The translations under genes were made by a program, and so were the position numbers. A DNA stretch of 32,016 nt from Planctomyces sp. SH-PL62 (lineage in GTDB: Bacteria; Planctomycetota; Planctomycetia; Planctomycetales; Planctomycetaceae), in assembly GCA_945893075.1 (NCBI GenBank), contig CAMDDX010000045.1, positions 1 to 32,016 of the forward strand. The letters run 5' to 3'. This document shows, piece after piece, positions 7,100 through 16,441 of the stretch (position 1 is the stretch's first letter; every line of letters begins with the position of its first letter). Under the pieces are notes generated by a model. The model ran no database searches, was not told where the DNA came from, and worked only from the letters and a program-made list of their open reading frames with translations.

Positions 7100-8725
7100 A
7101 TGCTCAATCAAAAACCCTCTTCACCGAATCTTCAGGTAGACACGCGAGCCGCGCTGTCGCGAAATGGGAGCCGCTGGCTGATCGGGGTGGCGGCAATCGC
7201 CGTCGTTTTGGTTGTCGCGGGGTTGTGGTCCGGGACGCGATCAACGTCGGATGCACCACCTGAGACGCCAGCACACGAACCGACGCGCGTCGTCAGCTTA
7301 TCGGACCAAACCGTTCCGGCGATTGTCTCCTTTTGCAGTGCGTGTCACGTCATGCCGAAGCCGGACAGCTTTCCGAAGGCCGCCTGGTACGATGAAGTGA
7401 AGCGCGGATACGACTTTTACTACCAGTCGGGAAGAACAGATCTCTCTCCACCACTGATGCAGACGGTGGTGGAATACTTTCGCACGCGGGCTCCAGAGAC
7501 GTTGGTGATTCGGCAATCACAAACGGTGCCCGGTTCGAATCGAATTTCGTTTCGGTCGGCAGAGATCTTCATTCCACGAACGGCTGGCGAATTCACATCG
7601 CCTGCGATTTCGTTTGTTGGCCGCTGGCCGCGCAGCCTGAAACTCGCACCGGATCTGCTCGTGAGCGATATGGCGGGAGGGGGCGTTTTTTGGTGTCAGC
7701 CAACGTCGCCAGAAAATTCGCTGAGACGGATTGCCATACTCAGGAACCCCGCAGCGGCCAGCATCTGCGACTTGAATGGCAACGGCGATCCAGATCTGGT
7801 GGTCGCCGACTTAGGCAGCTTCCAACCCGCCGACCACAACCAGGGCCGAGTGATTTGGTTGCCAGACTTCCAAAACGGCGGTCAATCGCAGGTCGGCCAG
7901 CCATTGTGCGAAAACATGGGACGAGTCGCCGATGTGCAACCGGCGGACTTCGATGGTGACGGAGACCTGGATTTGGTGGTCGCCGAATTTGGCTGGCACA
8001 AAACGGGCCGAGTTCTGTGGCTGCGAAACGACGGTGATGCGCGATCACCGCAGTTTGTGCCTCAGGTTCTCGACACGCGTCCGGGCGCGATCCACGTGCC
8101 CGTGGTGGATTTGAACCAGGATGGTCGCCCGGACTTTGTGGCTCTGATCAGCCAGGAGTTTGAAGTCATCGAAGCCTTTCTCAATCGGGGCAACGGAGTC
8201 TTTGAAAAACAGCGTCTCTCGACGGCCGATGATCCCGCCTTCGGCTCCAGCGGAATCCAACTTGTCGATCTCGATGGCGACGGCGATCAGGACGTGCTGT
8301 ATGCCAATGGCGACACCTTCGATAGCAGTCTGATCAAGCCCTATCACGGCATCCAATGGCTGGAGAACACGGGATCTTTTCCATTCGTGCTGCACCGGCT
8401 CACATCCATGCCTGGAGTTCACCGGGCCTTGGCAGGCGACCTCGACGGCGACGGCGATCTCGATCTCGTGGCCGCCTCGCTATTGCCGGCGACGACACGC
8501 AACGAACCGAGTCGCGGTCAATTGGACTCGCTGATTTGGTTGGAACAGCGTCAGCCGGGGCAGTTCCTGCGACATGTCCTCGAAACAGGCAACTGCGTCC
8601 ATGCGGCGATTGAACTGGCCGACTTCGACAACGACGGAGACCTGGATATCGCCACCGGTTGGTTCATGGATCGCAAGGCCGCCACTCAGAGTGCCGTGAC
8701 TATCTGGTGGAATGAGTTGCGATAG
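7100..8725 (+). CDS. Membrane-anchored FG-GAP/VCBS repeat protein with a c-type haem motif
   Basis: 541 residues from the ATG at 7100 (an in-frame TTG at 7052 has no good ribosome site). One membrane segment lies at about 26-43. After it comes CSACH (79-83), a CxxCH haem-binding motif in a short cytochrome-like section that runs to FRTRAPETL (about 136). The rest is a propeller with six calcium-type loops, including DLNGNGDPD, DFDGDGDLD, DLNQDGRPD, DLDGDGDQD, DLDGDGDLD and DFDNDGDLD. The protein should face the periplasm. Its closest relative in the window is the gene at 8735-10360, which it meets tail to tail with 9 nt between stops; both are 541 residues long. Expected role: a redox-active surface or periplasmic component; partners unknown. 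Confidence 0.85.
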   Translation: MLNQKPSSPNLQVDTRAALSRNGSRWLIGVAAIAVVLVVAGLWSGTRSTSDAPPETPAHEPTRVVSLSDQTVPAIVSFCSACHVMPKPDSFPKAAWYDEVKRGYDFYYQSGRTDLSPPLMQTVVEYFRTRAPETLVIRQSQTVPGSNRISFRSAEIFIPRTAGEFTSPAISFVGRWPRSLKLAPDLLVSDMAGGGVFWCQPTSPENSLRRIAILRNPAAASICDLNGNGDPDLVVADLGSFQPADHNQGRVIWLPDFQNGGQSQVGQPLCENMGRVADVQPADFDGDGDLDLVVAEFGWHKTGRVLWLRNDGDARSPQFVPQVLDTRPGAIHVPVVDLNQDGRPDFVALISQEFEVIEAFLNRGNGVFEKQRLSTADDPAFGSSGIQLVDLDGDGDQDVLYANGDTFDSSLIKPYHGIQWLENTGSFPFVLHRLTSMPGVHRALAGDLDGDGDLDLVAASLLPATTRNEPSRGQLDSLIWLEQRQPGQFLRHVLETGNCVHAAIELADFDNDGDLDIATGWFMDRKAATQSAVTIWWNELR

Positions 8726-8734
8726 CCCCGGAAT

Positions 8735-10360
8735 CTATCGGTTGCCGTTCGCCTGATTTCCCTTTCCGCTCAACCACAGTTCAACATAGCCAGGCTTAGC
8801 CTCGTTGGGACGCGGCTTCTCCCACAGACCGATGCCCAGCGCGACATCGGGTTTTCCGTCGCCGTCAAAATCGCCTGTGGTCAGGGTTGGGTAGCGGCCC
8901 GGACCACGTTCCCAAACGTGAAACTCAAATTGTCCCGGCGCGGTTTGTTCGAGCCAGACCAGCGCGGGAGGCAGCGAACTCTGTTGTTTGACGGCTTGCT
9001 GCGCGGCCCCTTCGGGAACCAGCGTGCAGGCCACGATGTCGAGGTCGCCATCACCGTCGAGATCGGCCGCCTCGGCCCGGTGGACTCCGGGGAGTTCCGC
9101 CAGCGTGTGTGGCTCGAACTTCAGATCGCCGACGTTCTCCAACCAAGTGATGCTGTGGTACGGCTTGAGCGTCGGCCCATCCATCATGTCTCCGTTGGTG
9201 AGCAGCACATCGAGACGGCCGTCACCATTCAAGTCGAGCAACTGAAACCCAGAGTAGCCCCAGACCGGATGCGGCGCGCGAAAAAGTTCGCGAGGCAGGA
9301 ACGAACCGTCCGGCTGATTGAGGTACACGAAGAGCGCTTCGTGCTCTTGAGCCAGCAGTGCGATGACATCCGGACGGTGATTGCCATCCAGGTCGGCGAT
9401 TTCGATTTGCACGGCCCCGTGTCGTTCGTCGAGCGTACGCTGCTCGAATTTCGGCACGGTGGTTTTGACTGATCGCCGCGTGGTGTTTTCGAGCAACAGC
9501 ACACGCCCAGTCGTGCGCCATCCGAATTCGGCGACCGCGATGTCCAAGTCGCCGTCCGCATCGAAGTCGAACGATTTGACATCGGCGACACGTCCGAGAT
9601 AGTCGCAGAGGACGACACGCTCCCATTGGCGATTCTTGGGACGCAGCCAATCCACCGAACCGAGATTGTGATCCATCGCCGCGAACGAGCCGAGATTCGC
9701 GACCAGAAGATCCAAGTCGCCGTCGCCGTTCAGATCGATAGGCTCCAGCCGGCACGAGTGCGGTACTTGATCGCAGACGATTCGTGATTCCGGATCACCG
9801 GCCAGCGAAGTGATCTCACTGACCCTGCCGCGGCGCATGTCGCAGGTCAGCAGACGCCGCTCGCCTGAGGGCGAGGTCAACAATTGGATTTGCGAGACAA
9901 AGGGTGCCTCGTCCGGCTGCGGGGAGCGCAGCGTGACGCGGCGTAATTGTGGTGGCTGTTCTGGCAGAACGGCTCGATCGGTCAACTGCAACGACTCAGG
10001 AGCCCGTTCGCGAAACCACTCCACGATGGCCTTCGTATCGAGGCGTTGTGGGGCGATGACTTTGCCATACCCGGTCATCGGGACCATTCCCGCCACCGCT
10101 TTTTCCCAGTCCTCTTTGGCAAGCGTGCCAGGCTCCGCAAACAGATGGCACTGCTGGCACATTTTTTTGAGCAATGCTTCGTCGGCAGGCGTCTTGATCG
10201 CCATGAGCTTTGCCGGATCGAAAGTCGTGACGACCGGGCGATCCTTCGATGAAGACGAATCGCAACCACACAGACAGAGGACGGCACAATAACTTCCGAG
10301 AAGCCCACCGACTTTGCGTGCGGATGTCAGACGAAGAGCGGCGTAAAACCATCGACTCAT
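8735..10360 (-). CDS. FG-GAP/VCBS repeat lipoprotein with a c-type haem motif
   Basis: 541 residues from the ATG at 10360, which has AAGGA 7 nt upstream; a longer frame starts at 10399 but would overlap the upstream gene. The signal ends LCLCGC with the probable lipidated Cys at 33. CQQCH (68-72) is the haem motif, with a possible axial Met in GMVPMTGYG (92 or 95). It is followed by VEWFRERAPESL, the same sequence pattern as its paralogue at 7100. Six calcium-type loops follow, such as DLNGDGDLD, DFDADGDLD, DLDGNHRPD (degenerate), DLNGDGRLD, DLDGDGDLD and DFDGDGKPD. It sits 19 nt after the CRTAC1 gene, so the two are very probably co-transcribed. Confidence 0.85.
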   Translation of the reverse strand: MSRWFYAALRLTSARKVGGLLGSYCAVLCLCGCDSSSSKDRPVVTTFDPAKLMAIKTPADEALLKKMCQQCHLFAEPGTLAKEDWEKAVAGMVPMTGYGKVIAPQRLDTKAIVEWFRERAPESLQLTDRAVLPEQPPQLRRVTLRSPQPDEAPFVSQIQLLTSPSGERRLLTCDMRRGRVSEITSLAGDPESRIVCDQVPHSCRLEPIDLNGDGDLDLLVANLGSFAAMDHNLGSVDWLRPKNRQWERVVLCDYLGRVADVKSFDFDADGDLDIAVAEFGWRTTGRVLLLENTTRRSVKTTVPKFEQRTLDERHGAVQIEIADLDGNHRPDVIALLAQEHEALFVYLNQPDGSFLPRELFRAPHPVWGYSGFQLLDLNGDGRLDVLLTNGDMMDGPTLKPYHSITWLENVGDLKFEPHTLAELPGVHRAEAADLDGDGDLDIVACTLVPEGAAQQAVKQQSSLPPALVWLEQTAPGQFEFHVWERGPGRYPTLTTGDFDGDGKPDVALGIGLWEKPRPNEAKPGYVELWLSGKGNQANGNR

Positions 10361-10379
10361 ACGATTCCTTCGAGTCAGG

Positions 10380-12224
10380 TCATTCAGGAACTGGATCAAG
10401 TCCTTCGCGAATCAACCACCGCCGGTCCATCGTCAACACTGGCAACTGCTGAACTTGCCCCGAAGGCCAAACAATTTCAACGGACGGAATCGATTCAGCG
10501 TTTCCCAGTCCGAAGAGCAATCGCGGATCAATCGTGGACGCGAAGCTGGTCCCTCCTTTGACCTGTCGGACTTGAGTCTTGGTACCGCTCGTCAATTTCA
10601 CGACGGCACCGATCGGCAAGCGCGGACTCTGGAGTCCAATCAGCCGCAGCGACAGCCAGTGATGCGACGTCTTGGTCGTGTTCCTCAGCAACGCGACCGG
10701 CTGATTCAGCCGCGAGATCACCAGGTCCACGTCCCCGTCACCATCCAAGTCACCCGCCGCTGATCCTCGGCCCTCGTGACCTTCTCGAAAATACGGGCCG
10801 GCCTCCGCGGCCACATTCACCAATCGTTTGCCGTTTTGATTATCAAACAGCAACGGCGTTTGCCGGATCGGCGCGTTTTCTGGAAACCGAATGACGTGGC
10901 CATTTGAGACGAACAGATCCTCGTCACCGTCCAGGTCAAGATCGGCGAACGCGGTGCCCCAACCCACATACAATGCTCCCACGGCGAGGACTCCCGTTCC
11001 CTGGCTGACATGCTGAAAAAAGCCATTTCCGTCGTTGCGATACAGGGCATTGCTCTCCCGCTCAAAGTTCACCACCCACAAATCCGGCAGGCCGTCCAAA
11101 TTGAAATCGCCGACATCGACTCCCATGCTCCCGTCGGGACTTCCCGTTTGGCTCAGGGCCGTCCCGCTGATCAACCCCACCTCTTCAAATTTCCCAGTGC
11201 CGTCATTCCGATAGAGAAAATTCGCAACGGTGTCATTGCCCACATACACATCGACGTCGCCATCGAGGTCCAGGTCGGCGGTCAGCACTCCCAAACCCTT
11301 GCCGCCGGGCACCAGTCCGCATTCTTGCGTGACGTCACGAAACGATCCGTCGCCCGTGTTGAAGTACATCGTGTGAGGCAACCCGAGGAACTCACGTGGC
11401 GGACACGATTCGCGAGTCCCCGGTTTGGGGCCGGGACAAAACGGATGCTTTTGAAACGACCAATCGGCATAGTGAGCCACATAAACATCCAAGGTTCCGT
11501 CCTTGTTGAAGTCGCCCCAGGCTGCGGAGCTACTCCACATCGAATCGGTCAGGCCAAACGACTTTGCGACTTCCTCAAACGTGCCGTCGCCGCGGTTGTG
11601 CAGCAGCAAGAGTCCTCCATACCCGGTCATCAGAACATCGCAGAAACCGTCGTTGTCAAAGTCGGCCGCCGCAGCTCCGTGACTGTAAAATGTCTGGATG
11701 GCTGCCCCCGCTTCCAAAGTGACTTCGGTGAAATGCCAATCGCCATCATTCCGATAGATCGCATGGGGCCAGCCGACGACATCGCGCACGTTCCCCCGCT
11801 TCTCGCTGTAGTGCCCGCCACCAGGAAGGCACAAATCCAGATCGCCGTCGTTGTCGAAATCGAAGAGCCCGACGCCGCCGCCGAGCGACTCCAAAATGGC
11901 GACCTCCCCCGCCTCGTTCCCGTTGCGATACGTGAACTTCACCCCCGAACGCTCCGTGACATTCTCAAATCCAATGATCGTTGATACCGATGGGGGACTT
12001 CCAACAGATGACTTGCCAAGATTGATGGAACTGCTTTCCGGCGGAGTACTCGGAGACGACCCACTCGAACATCCGAGGGCCGCCAAAAGCAGCCAGGATC
12101 CGCATCGAAAGTTCGCCAACCTAAGTCCCTGAGTCACTTGACCGAACTTGAACGGTGATGCTTCGATGTTGGCCAAGAATCGACGTGGTGAAAGCGACGC
12201 TAGGGGGAAATGGAATCTGCTCAT
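10380..12224 (-). CDS. CRTAC1 family lipoprotein (FG-GAP repeats plus ASPIC/UnbV domain)
   Basis: 614 residues from the ATG at 12224. The lipobox LAALGC places the lipidated Cys at 52, an unusually long leader; a GTG at 12137 would put that Cys at 23 and is a serious alternative, while the longest frame starts at a GTG at 12287. The mature protein begins with the CRTAC1 pattern FENVTERSGVKFTYRNG and has seven calcium-type loops (for example DFDNDGDLD, DFNKDGTLD, DLDLDGDVD, DLDGDGDVD). The C-terminus has the ASPIC/UnbV pattern: IGAVVKLTSG, RQVKGGTSFAS, LLFGLGNAESIPSVEIVWPSG. Its paralogue is at 18727-20505. It is upstream of and likely co-transcribed with the haem-motif gene at 8735. Location: outer surface or periplasm. 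Confidence 0.88.
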   Translation of the reverse strand: MSRFHFPLASLSPRRFLANIEASPFKFGQVTQGLRLANFRCGSWLLLAALGCSSGSSPSTPPESSSINLGKSSVGSPPSVSTIIGFENVTERSGVKFTYRNGNEAGEVAILESLGGGVGLFDFDNDGDLDLCLPGGGHYSEKRGNVRDVVGWPHAIYRNDGDWHFTEVTLEAGAAIQTFYSHGAAAADFDNDGFCDVLMTGYGGLLLLHNRGDGTFEEVAKSFGLTDSMWSSSAAWGDFNKDGTLDVYVAHYADWSFQKHPFCPGPKPGTRESCPPREFLGLPHTMYFNTGDGSFRDVTQECGLVPGGKGLGVLTADLDLDGDVDVYVGNDTVANFLYRNDGTGKFEEVGLISGTALSQTGSPDGSMGVDVGDFNLDGLPDLWVVNFERESNALYRNDGNGFFQHVSQGTGVLAVGALYVGWGTAFADLDLDGDEDLFVSNGHVIRFPENAPIRQTPLLFDNQNGKRLVNVAAEAGPYFREGHEGRGSAAGDLDGDGDVDLVISRLNQPVALLRNTTKTSHHWLSLRLIGLQSPRLPIGAVVKLTSGTKTQVRQVKGGTSFASTIDPRLLFGLGNAESIPSVEIVWPSGQVQQLPVLTMDRRWLIREGLDPVPE

Positions 12225-12439
12225 CGACGTGGCTTTCAATTCAAAACTTTGAAGCCAGTCCCGCGAGATGGCTTCAGATTCGCTCACTCAGACGAGTAAT
12301 GTTCGCACAAAGCAGCTAGCAGGCCAATTGCCTGACCTCTGCTCCAACGGCCCCAGTGCCAAGACGATCCACTTTGCACAGCTACGTAAAACCTGAAGCG
12401 CAAGCGAGCGCAGAATAACCCAAGTCTGATTGAATTCCG
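12225..12439. promoter_or_regulatory. Divergent intergenic region between CRTAC1 and TPR genes
   Basis: 215 bp separating the minus-strand CRTAC1/haem-protein unit from the plus-strand TPR-TPR unit, so promoters for both directions are expected here. The left part would be coding if the CRTAC1 gene starts at the GTG at 12287. No clear -35/-10 pair or palindromic operator was identified. Confidence 0.3.
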
Positions 12440-13621
12440 ATGCGCCTTCACCGCCGATCGATGATTGTGTTTTTCGTCTTGCTGGTAGTCTTCATCGTTG
12501 CTGGCGTTTGGGACTACTCATTCTCGGATCGGCGATCGAATCGCGAATTCGAACTCGGCTGGGCGGCATTAACGGAAGGAAGACTCTCGGAAGTCACTAT
12601 TCGGATAGGCCGCTTGCGACAACACCCAGAGTTTGCCGACCACATTCGCGTACTTCGCGCCGGCATGCTTGTCCGAACTGGCAATCCAAACGGCGGGCTG
12701 GAGATACTGGAAAAAACTACCGCCGATGATCAGCTCCTCGAACGCAAACTGCTGCTGACATGCGAAGCTCTTTATCAACTCAAGCGGTTTGCCGATGCGG
12801 CGGTGGTTGCAATGAAGGTGCTAGAACTGCCTAGCCACGGCAGTCAGGCTCATCGTTGGCTGGGTGCAATCTATTACGATCTGGGCTCGATGAATCAAGC
12901 CGAAGTCCATCTGCGAAAACTCGCCGCATTGGAACCCCAAGACTATTCTCCGTTCCACCTGCTCGGACAGGTTCACAATGATTTTGAACGATTTTCGGAA
13001 GCGATCGAAGACTATCGCCAAGCTTTGAAGCGGAACCCCCCGGTCGAAATCATTCCAAAGTTACGTCTCGGACTGGCAACGGCCCAGGCAAAGTCCAATG
13101 ATTTCCACGCTGCATTGGCGACACTCGAATCCAATCACCTAGGAAACGATATCGAGTCGCAGGCGTTATTGGCGGAATGCTTGTGGAGCGTCGGCCGAAA
13201 GCCTGACTCTCAAAGGCTATTGGAAAGAATTCAGGCAATTGATCCGGACAATACCGCAGTTTTATGGTTGGAGGCTCGCTTTGCCTTGGAGGAGGGGCAG
13301 ACAGCAAACGCGATTTCAGCGCTGTTGAAAATCGTTGCCACTGATCCGTATCACGATGTCGCATTAATGGAATTGGCCGCGTCGCATCGCCGGCTGGGAA
13401 ACTCCGCCGAGGCGGATCGTTATCTTGCTCGACGCCAGGCCGCTCGCGAGCTATTCGAGAAAATGGTGAACCTCAACACTCGCGCCATCCGAGAACCGCT
13501 AAATGCCGACGTGAGAGAGGAGTTGGCAGATGTCTGCGAAAACCTAGGAAAGCCCGATCTGGCGACCGTTTGGCGAGATGCGGCGAAAGCCCTGCGTCCG
13601 ATGCGGTCTCGAAATGAGTAA
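12440..13621 (+). CDS. Membrane-anchored TPR protein (short TPR subfamily)
   Basis: 393 residues: basic start (MRLHRRSM), one membrane segment at about 8-24 (IVFFVLLVVFIVAGVW), then TPR helices, clearest at HRWLGAIYYDLGSMNQAEVH, HLLGQVHNDFERFSEAIEDY and FALEEGQTANAISALLKIV. It is paralogous to the gene at 17094-18248: HRWLGAIYYDLG matches HRWLGIVYYDLG, and the tails LATVWRDAAKALRP and IAALWRRGADAFRP correspond. It is first in a plus-strand run and is followed 51 nt later by another TPR gene. The ATG at 12440 lacks a strong Shine-Dalgarno. The TPR face is probably periplasmic; the partner is unknown. Confidence 0.8.
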   Translation: MRLHRRSMIVFFVLLVVFIVAGVWDYSFSDRRSNREFELGWAALTEGRLSEVTIRIGRLRQHPEFADHIRVLRAGMLVRTGNPNGGLEILEKTTADDQLLERKLLLTCEALYQLKRFADAAVVAMKVLELPSHGSQAHRWLGAIYYDLGSMNQAEVHLRKLAALEPQDYSPFHLLGQVHNDFERFSEAIEDYRQALKRNPPVEIIPKLRLGLATAQAKSNDFHAALATLESNHLGNDIESQALLAECLWSVGRKPDSQRLLERIQAIDPDNTAVLWLEARFALEEGQTANAISALLKIVATDPYHDVALMELAASHRRLGNSAEADRYLARRQAARELFEKMVNLNTRAIREPLNADVREELADVCENLGKPDLATVWRDAAKALRPMRSRNE

Positions 13622-13672
13622 TCGCCAAGAGTTCAAATTCAGGCAATGAGTCACATCGGAGAGACGGTGTCT

Positions 13673-14935
13673 ATGAAGCGATCGCGCAAGATCATCTTCC
13701 TCACGCTGACGGCGGTTTTTCTGGGCCTCGGCATCGTGAACTTCGACGACTGGCGTGTCTCACGACAGTTGGCGATCGCTCGTTCTGCACTCCAAGCACG
13801 AGATCCCAACAAAGCCATGAGCGCTCTGCTCGAAGCCGTGCGTCTCAATCCCAGTCATGGCGAGGTCCATCTTGTCATGGCTCGCGCCTACCGTCGCCAG
13901 GGAGAACTAAATAATGTCCGGCAGGCCCTGGAAAAGGCCGCTCGCTGTGGGATCGCTCTGAATCGCATCCGCCGAGAAGAGTGGTTGGCAATGGCGCAAG
14001 CGGGACAAATGAGAGAAGCCGCTCCGCACCTCCGAGAACTCCTCGTTGACCCCGGCGACGATGGGCCGGAGATCTGCGAAGCGTTCGTCAACGGCTATTT
14101 TCTGACCTATCAGTTGGGTGACGCCTTTCGCATCCTCGACGCTTGGGAGAAGGATTTTCCTCAGGATCCACAACCGCTCGTCTTTCGTGCCGCATTCAGT
14201 GCAAAAACCGATTCTTGGGCGGCTGCCGCGGGCTACCTACGCCAGGCGATTCCAATGGCACCTCAGCGAGACGACATCCAGCGCGAATTGGCAAACGCCT
14301 TGCTGAATCTGCGAGAAACTGCGGAGGCCGCGAAACTTCTCCAGCAACTCCTCAAAACGTACCCCCAGGATCCCGACCTCTTGGTCGGCTGGGTGCAGAT
14401 CCTTCTGGAACGCGGCCAGATCGACGAGGCTCGGTCAATTCTCAAACGGGTTTTGCAGTCACATCCCCAGAATTTCGTGGCACTCCGGACGCTCGGCCAA
14501 CTTGAATTAACGGACGGAAACTTCGCAGAAGCGACTCCGTCTCTGGAAATGGCCGTGACGCTGAAAAGCTACGACACAGAGGCACGGTACGCTCTCGGAA
14601 CTGCGTTCCAGAAATTGCAACGTCCGTCGGAAGCTCGAGAACAGTTTGATTTTGTCGCAAAAACCCAAGAAGCTCTTCAGCGGGTCGATCAACTGATCAA
14701 CCGCGTCCGCTTGAAGAATGACGATCTTGGGGCTCGATTCGAGATTTCAGAACTGCTTCGGGACTTTGGCGAGCCGAGAGAACGCTTCCTTTGGCTACGC
14801 AGTATTGTGGCCTTAGATTCCCACCATCGGGCGGCTCACCTGGAACTTGCCAAATGCTACGCCGAGTTTGGAAATGCCGAAGAATCCGTCAAACACAGCC
14901 AACTCGCCCAACCAAACTCCAGTGACGGTCGATGA
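13673..14935 (+). CDS. Membrane-anchored TPR protein (long TPR subfamily)
   Basis: 420 residues from the ATG at 13673, which has GGAGAG at 13658-13663; an in-frame ATG at 13646 has a weaker site. After KRSRK comes a membrane segment (IIFLTLTAVFLGLGIV), then TPR repeats from about 30 to the C-terminus, for example ARDPNKAMSALLEAVRLNPSH, ETAEAAKLLQQLLKTYPQDP and GNFAEATPSLEMAVTLKSYD. It is the paralogue of the minus-strand gene at 3746-4999, including the non-TPR-like centre (WLAMAQAGQM, EAFVNGYFLTYQLGDAF). It lies 51 nt after the TPR gene at 12440, so one transcript is likely. A 244-nt gap separates it from the next DUF1559 gene. Confidence 0.8.
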   Translation: MKRSRKIIFLTLTAVFLGLGIVNFDDWRVSRQLAIARSALQARDPNKAMSALLEAVRLNPSHGEVHLVMARAYRRQGELNNVRQALEKAARCGIALNRIRREEWLAMAQAGQMREAAPHLRELLVDPGDDGPEICEAFVNGYFLTYQLGDAFRILDAWEKDFPQDPQPLVFRAAFSAKTDSWAAAAGYLRQAIPMAPQRDDIQRELANALLNLRETAEAAKLLQQLLKTYPQDPDLLVGWVQILLERGQIDEARSILKRVLQSHPQNFVALRTLGQLELTDGNFAEATPSLEMAVTLKSYDTEARYALGTAFQKLQRPSEAREQFDFVAKTQEALQRVDQLINRVRLKNDDLGARFEISELLRDFGEPRERFLWLRSIVALDSHHRAAHLELAKCYAEFGNAEESVKHSQLAQPNSSDGR

Positions 14936-15179
14936 CCGTTGAGCACGATTCCCCAAAAACTGGAAATGCGAACCGAAATTCATGTTGGCTTAAGGTTCCC
15001 CACTTAGAATCTGAATTTGTTTGAGACAAACAGTGGACTTTTCGTAGCTTACATGATTCAATATCTGCTGCTCGTCGATGATTTTTGTCGATACCGCGTT
15101 CAGTTCTCGGTAGTTCAAGTCTGATTGTTCTCAATTCTGGCTGTCAGCCAATTTACCTCATCTTGAAACGGGAGAAATC

Positions 15180-16205
15180 ATGGCACGATCTTGGAGGCGT
15201 CTACGCGGATTTACGCTGATCGAACTCCTGGTAGTTATCGCAATCATTGCAGTCTTGATCGCACTGCTTCTGCCGGCCGTTCAGCAGGCACGTGAGGCCG
15301 CGCGTCGATCAACATGCAAGAACAACCTCAAACAACTGGGGTTGGCCGTTCACAATTACATTGATGGTGCCAAAATGTTGCCGTCGGGGTTTAATGCGAC
15401 CTGGAGTGCCCCCAACTACAAGGGGAACCAGTTTGTGTATTTGCTCCCCTATATGGATCAGGGTCCGCTGTACAAGTCGTTGGACTTCAATAATCTCGCC
15501 GGAATCGACTGGTGGCGGGTTCCCAAGAGTAGTTTGGCGCCGGGAACAGGGGGAAATGCTGGATTTGACAATGACGGTGGCCCTTGGGTCGCCAGGAAAC
15601 AGATGTCGGCTTTGCGTTGTCCTTCGTACAGTGAAACCACGGTGGGTGGTTGGGATATGGCCAACTCAAACTATGCATTTTCGATGGGGGCGCAGCAGAT
15701 GGATTCCCCGCATGGGGCGTGTCAAACAACACAATTCTCTTGGTATCCAGGTGGGTTTCTCGGCGATGGTCCGTGGGGTCACGGAAATGCGCTTCGCGGT
15801 GACTGGGTCTCGGGAGTCGTCAGTCGGCAAGGGTGGGGTGCAAAAATCGCGGAAATTTCGGATGGTTTATCGTCCACGATCATGATCGGTGAAACTCTTC
15901 CGGCTTGCTCCGATCATAATCGGGATTATGGCTGGTCGACGCCCAACAGTGTTTGGTTTGCGACCAATGCTCCGATTAACTATCCAACGTGCCCAGGAGA
16001 CGCTGCCAAATTTCCTTCCGACCCGCCTCAATGCCATGACCCCAACAATTGGACTTTGTCGATGGGTTACAAGTCTAAGCATAGGGGGGGCGCGCATTTT
16101 CTGATGTCGGACGGTGCCGTGCGGATGATCAATGACACTGTTACGTACCGGACGTATCAACAGCTCGGCAGTCGCCGTGATGGAAAAATCATAACAAATT
16201 TCTAA
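15180..16205 (+). CDS. DUF1559 pseudopilin-like protein
   Basis: 341 residues; the ATG at 15180 has GGGAGAA 5 nt upstream. The N-terminus MARSWRRLRG-FTLIELL is a standard prepilin signal with Gly before the cleavage site and Glu at +5. The helix and following block (PAVQQAREAARRSTCKNNLK, HNYIDGAKMLPSG) are almost the same as in the copy at 5858-6850, and the C-terminus has HFLMSDGAVRMI, the H-x9-DG tail. It opens the right-hand unit DUF1559-lipoprotein-TPR-CRTAC1-TPR. The 244-nt leader before it is AT-richer and probably carries its promoter. Expected location: inner membrane or pseudopilus after prepilin peptidase processing. Confidence 0.92.
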   Translation: MARSWRRLRGFTLIELLVVIAIIAVLIALLLPAVQQAREAARRSTCKNNLKQLGLAVHNYIDGAKMLPSGFNATWSAPNYKGNQFVYLLPYMDQGPLYKSLDFNNLAGIDWWRVPKSSLAPGTGGNAGFDNDGGPWVARKQMSALRCPSYSETTVGGWDMANSNYAFSMGAQQMDSPHGACQTTQFSWYPGGFLGDGPWGHGNALRGDWVSGVVSRQGWGAKIAEISDGLSSTIMIGETLPACSDHNRDYGWSTPNSVWFATNAPINYPTCPGDAAKFPSDPPQCHDPNNWTLSMGYKSKHRGGAHFLMSDGAVRMINDTVTYRTYQQLGSRRDGKIITNF

Positions 16206-16441
16206 AGCCACGCCGGGCCGCGTTGTTGGCTTTGGAATCTATACGCTGCGCGGTTAGCGGTTCTTTTAGATGCTTGGCGTGCAAGTTGTGAAATTTTATT
16301 GACGTTGTGCGGCTTGCTGCTAAATGATGGACTTGGCGGGCTCAGCGAAACTTGTGTCGGGTGTTGCTCGGCGGCACAGCGACTTTTGATTTGGTTTTGC
16401 ATCTGCTAATCATAGATTTTGAGTACTCATTAGGAGAGAAC

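Noticed and set aside
11010-11984. 324-codon open frame antisense to the CRTAC1 gene
   Set aside because: Long only because the repeated calcium-loop codons lack stops on the other strand; no start site or protein pattern.
12440-14935. Type IV pilus assembly TPR protein PilF/PilW
   Set aside because: General TPR resemblance only; the proteins have an inner-membrane anchor and not the PilF-type lipoprotein signal, and no pil genes other than pseudopilin-like ones are nearby.
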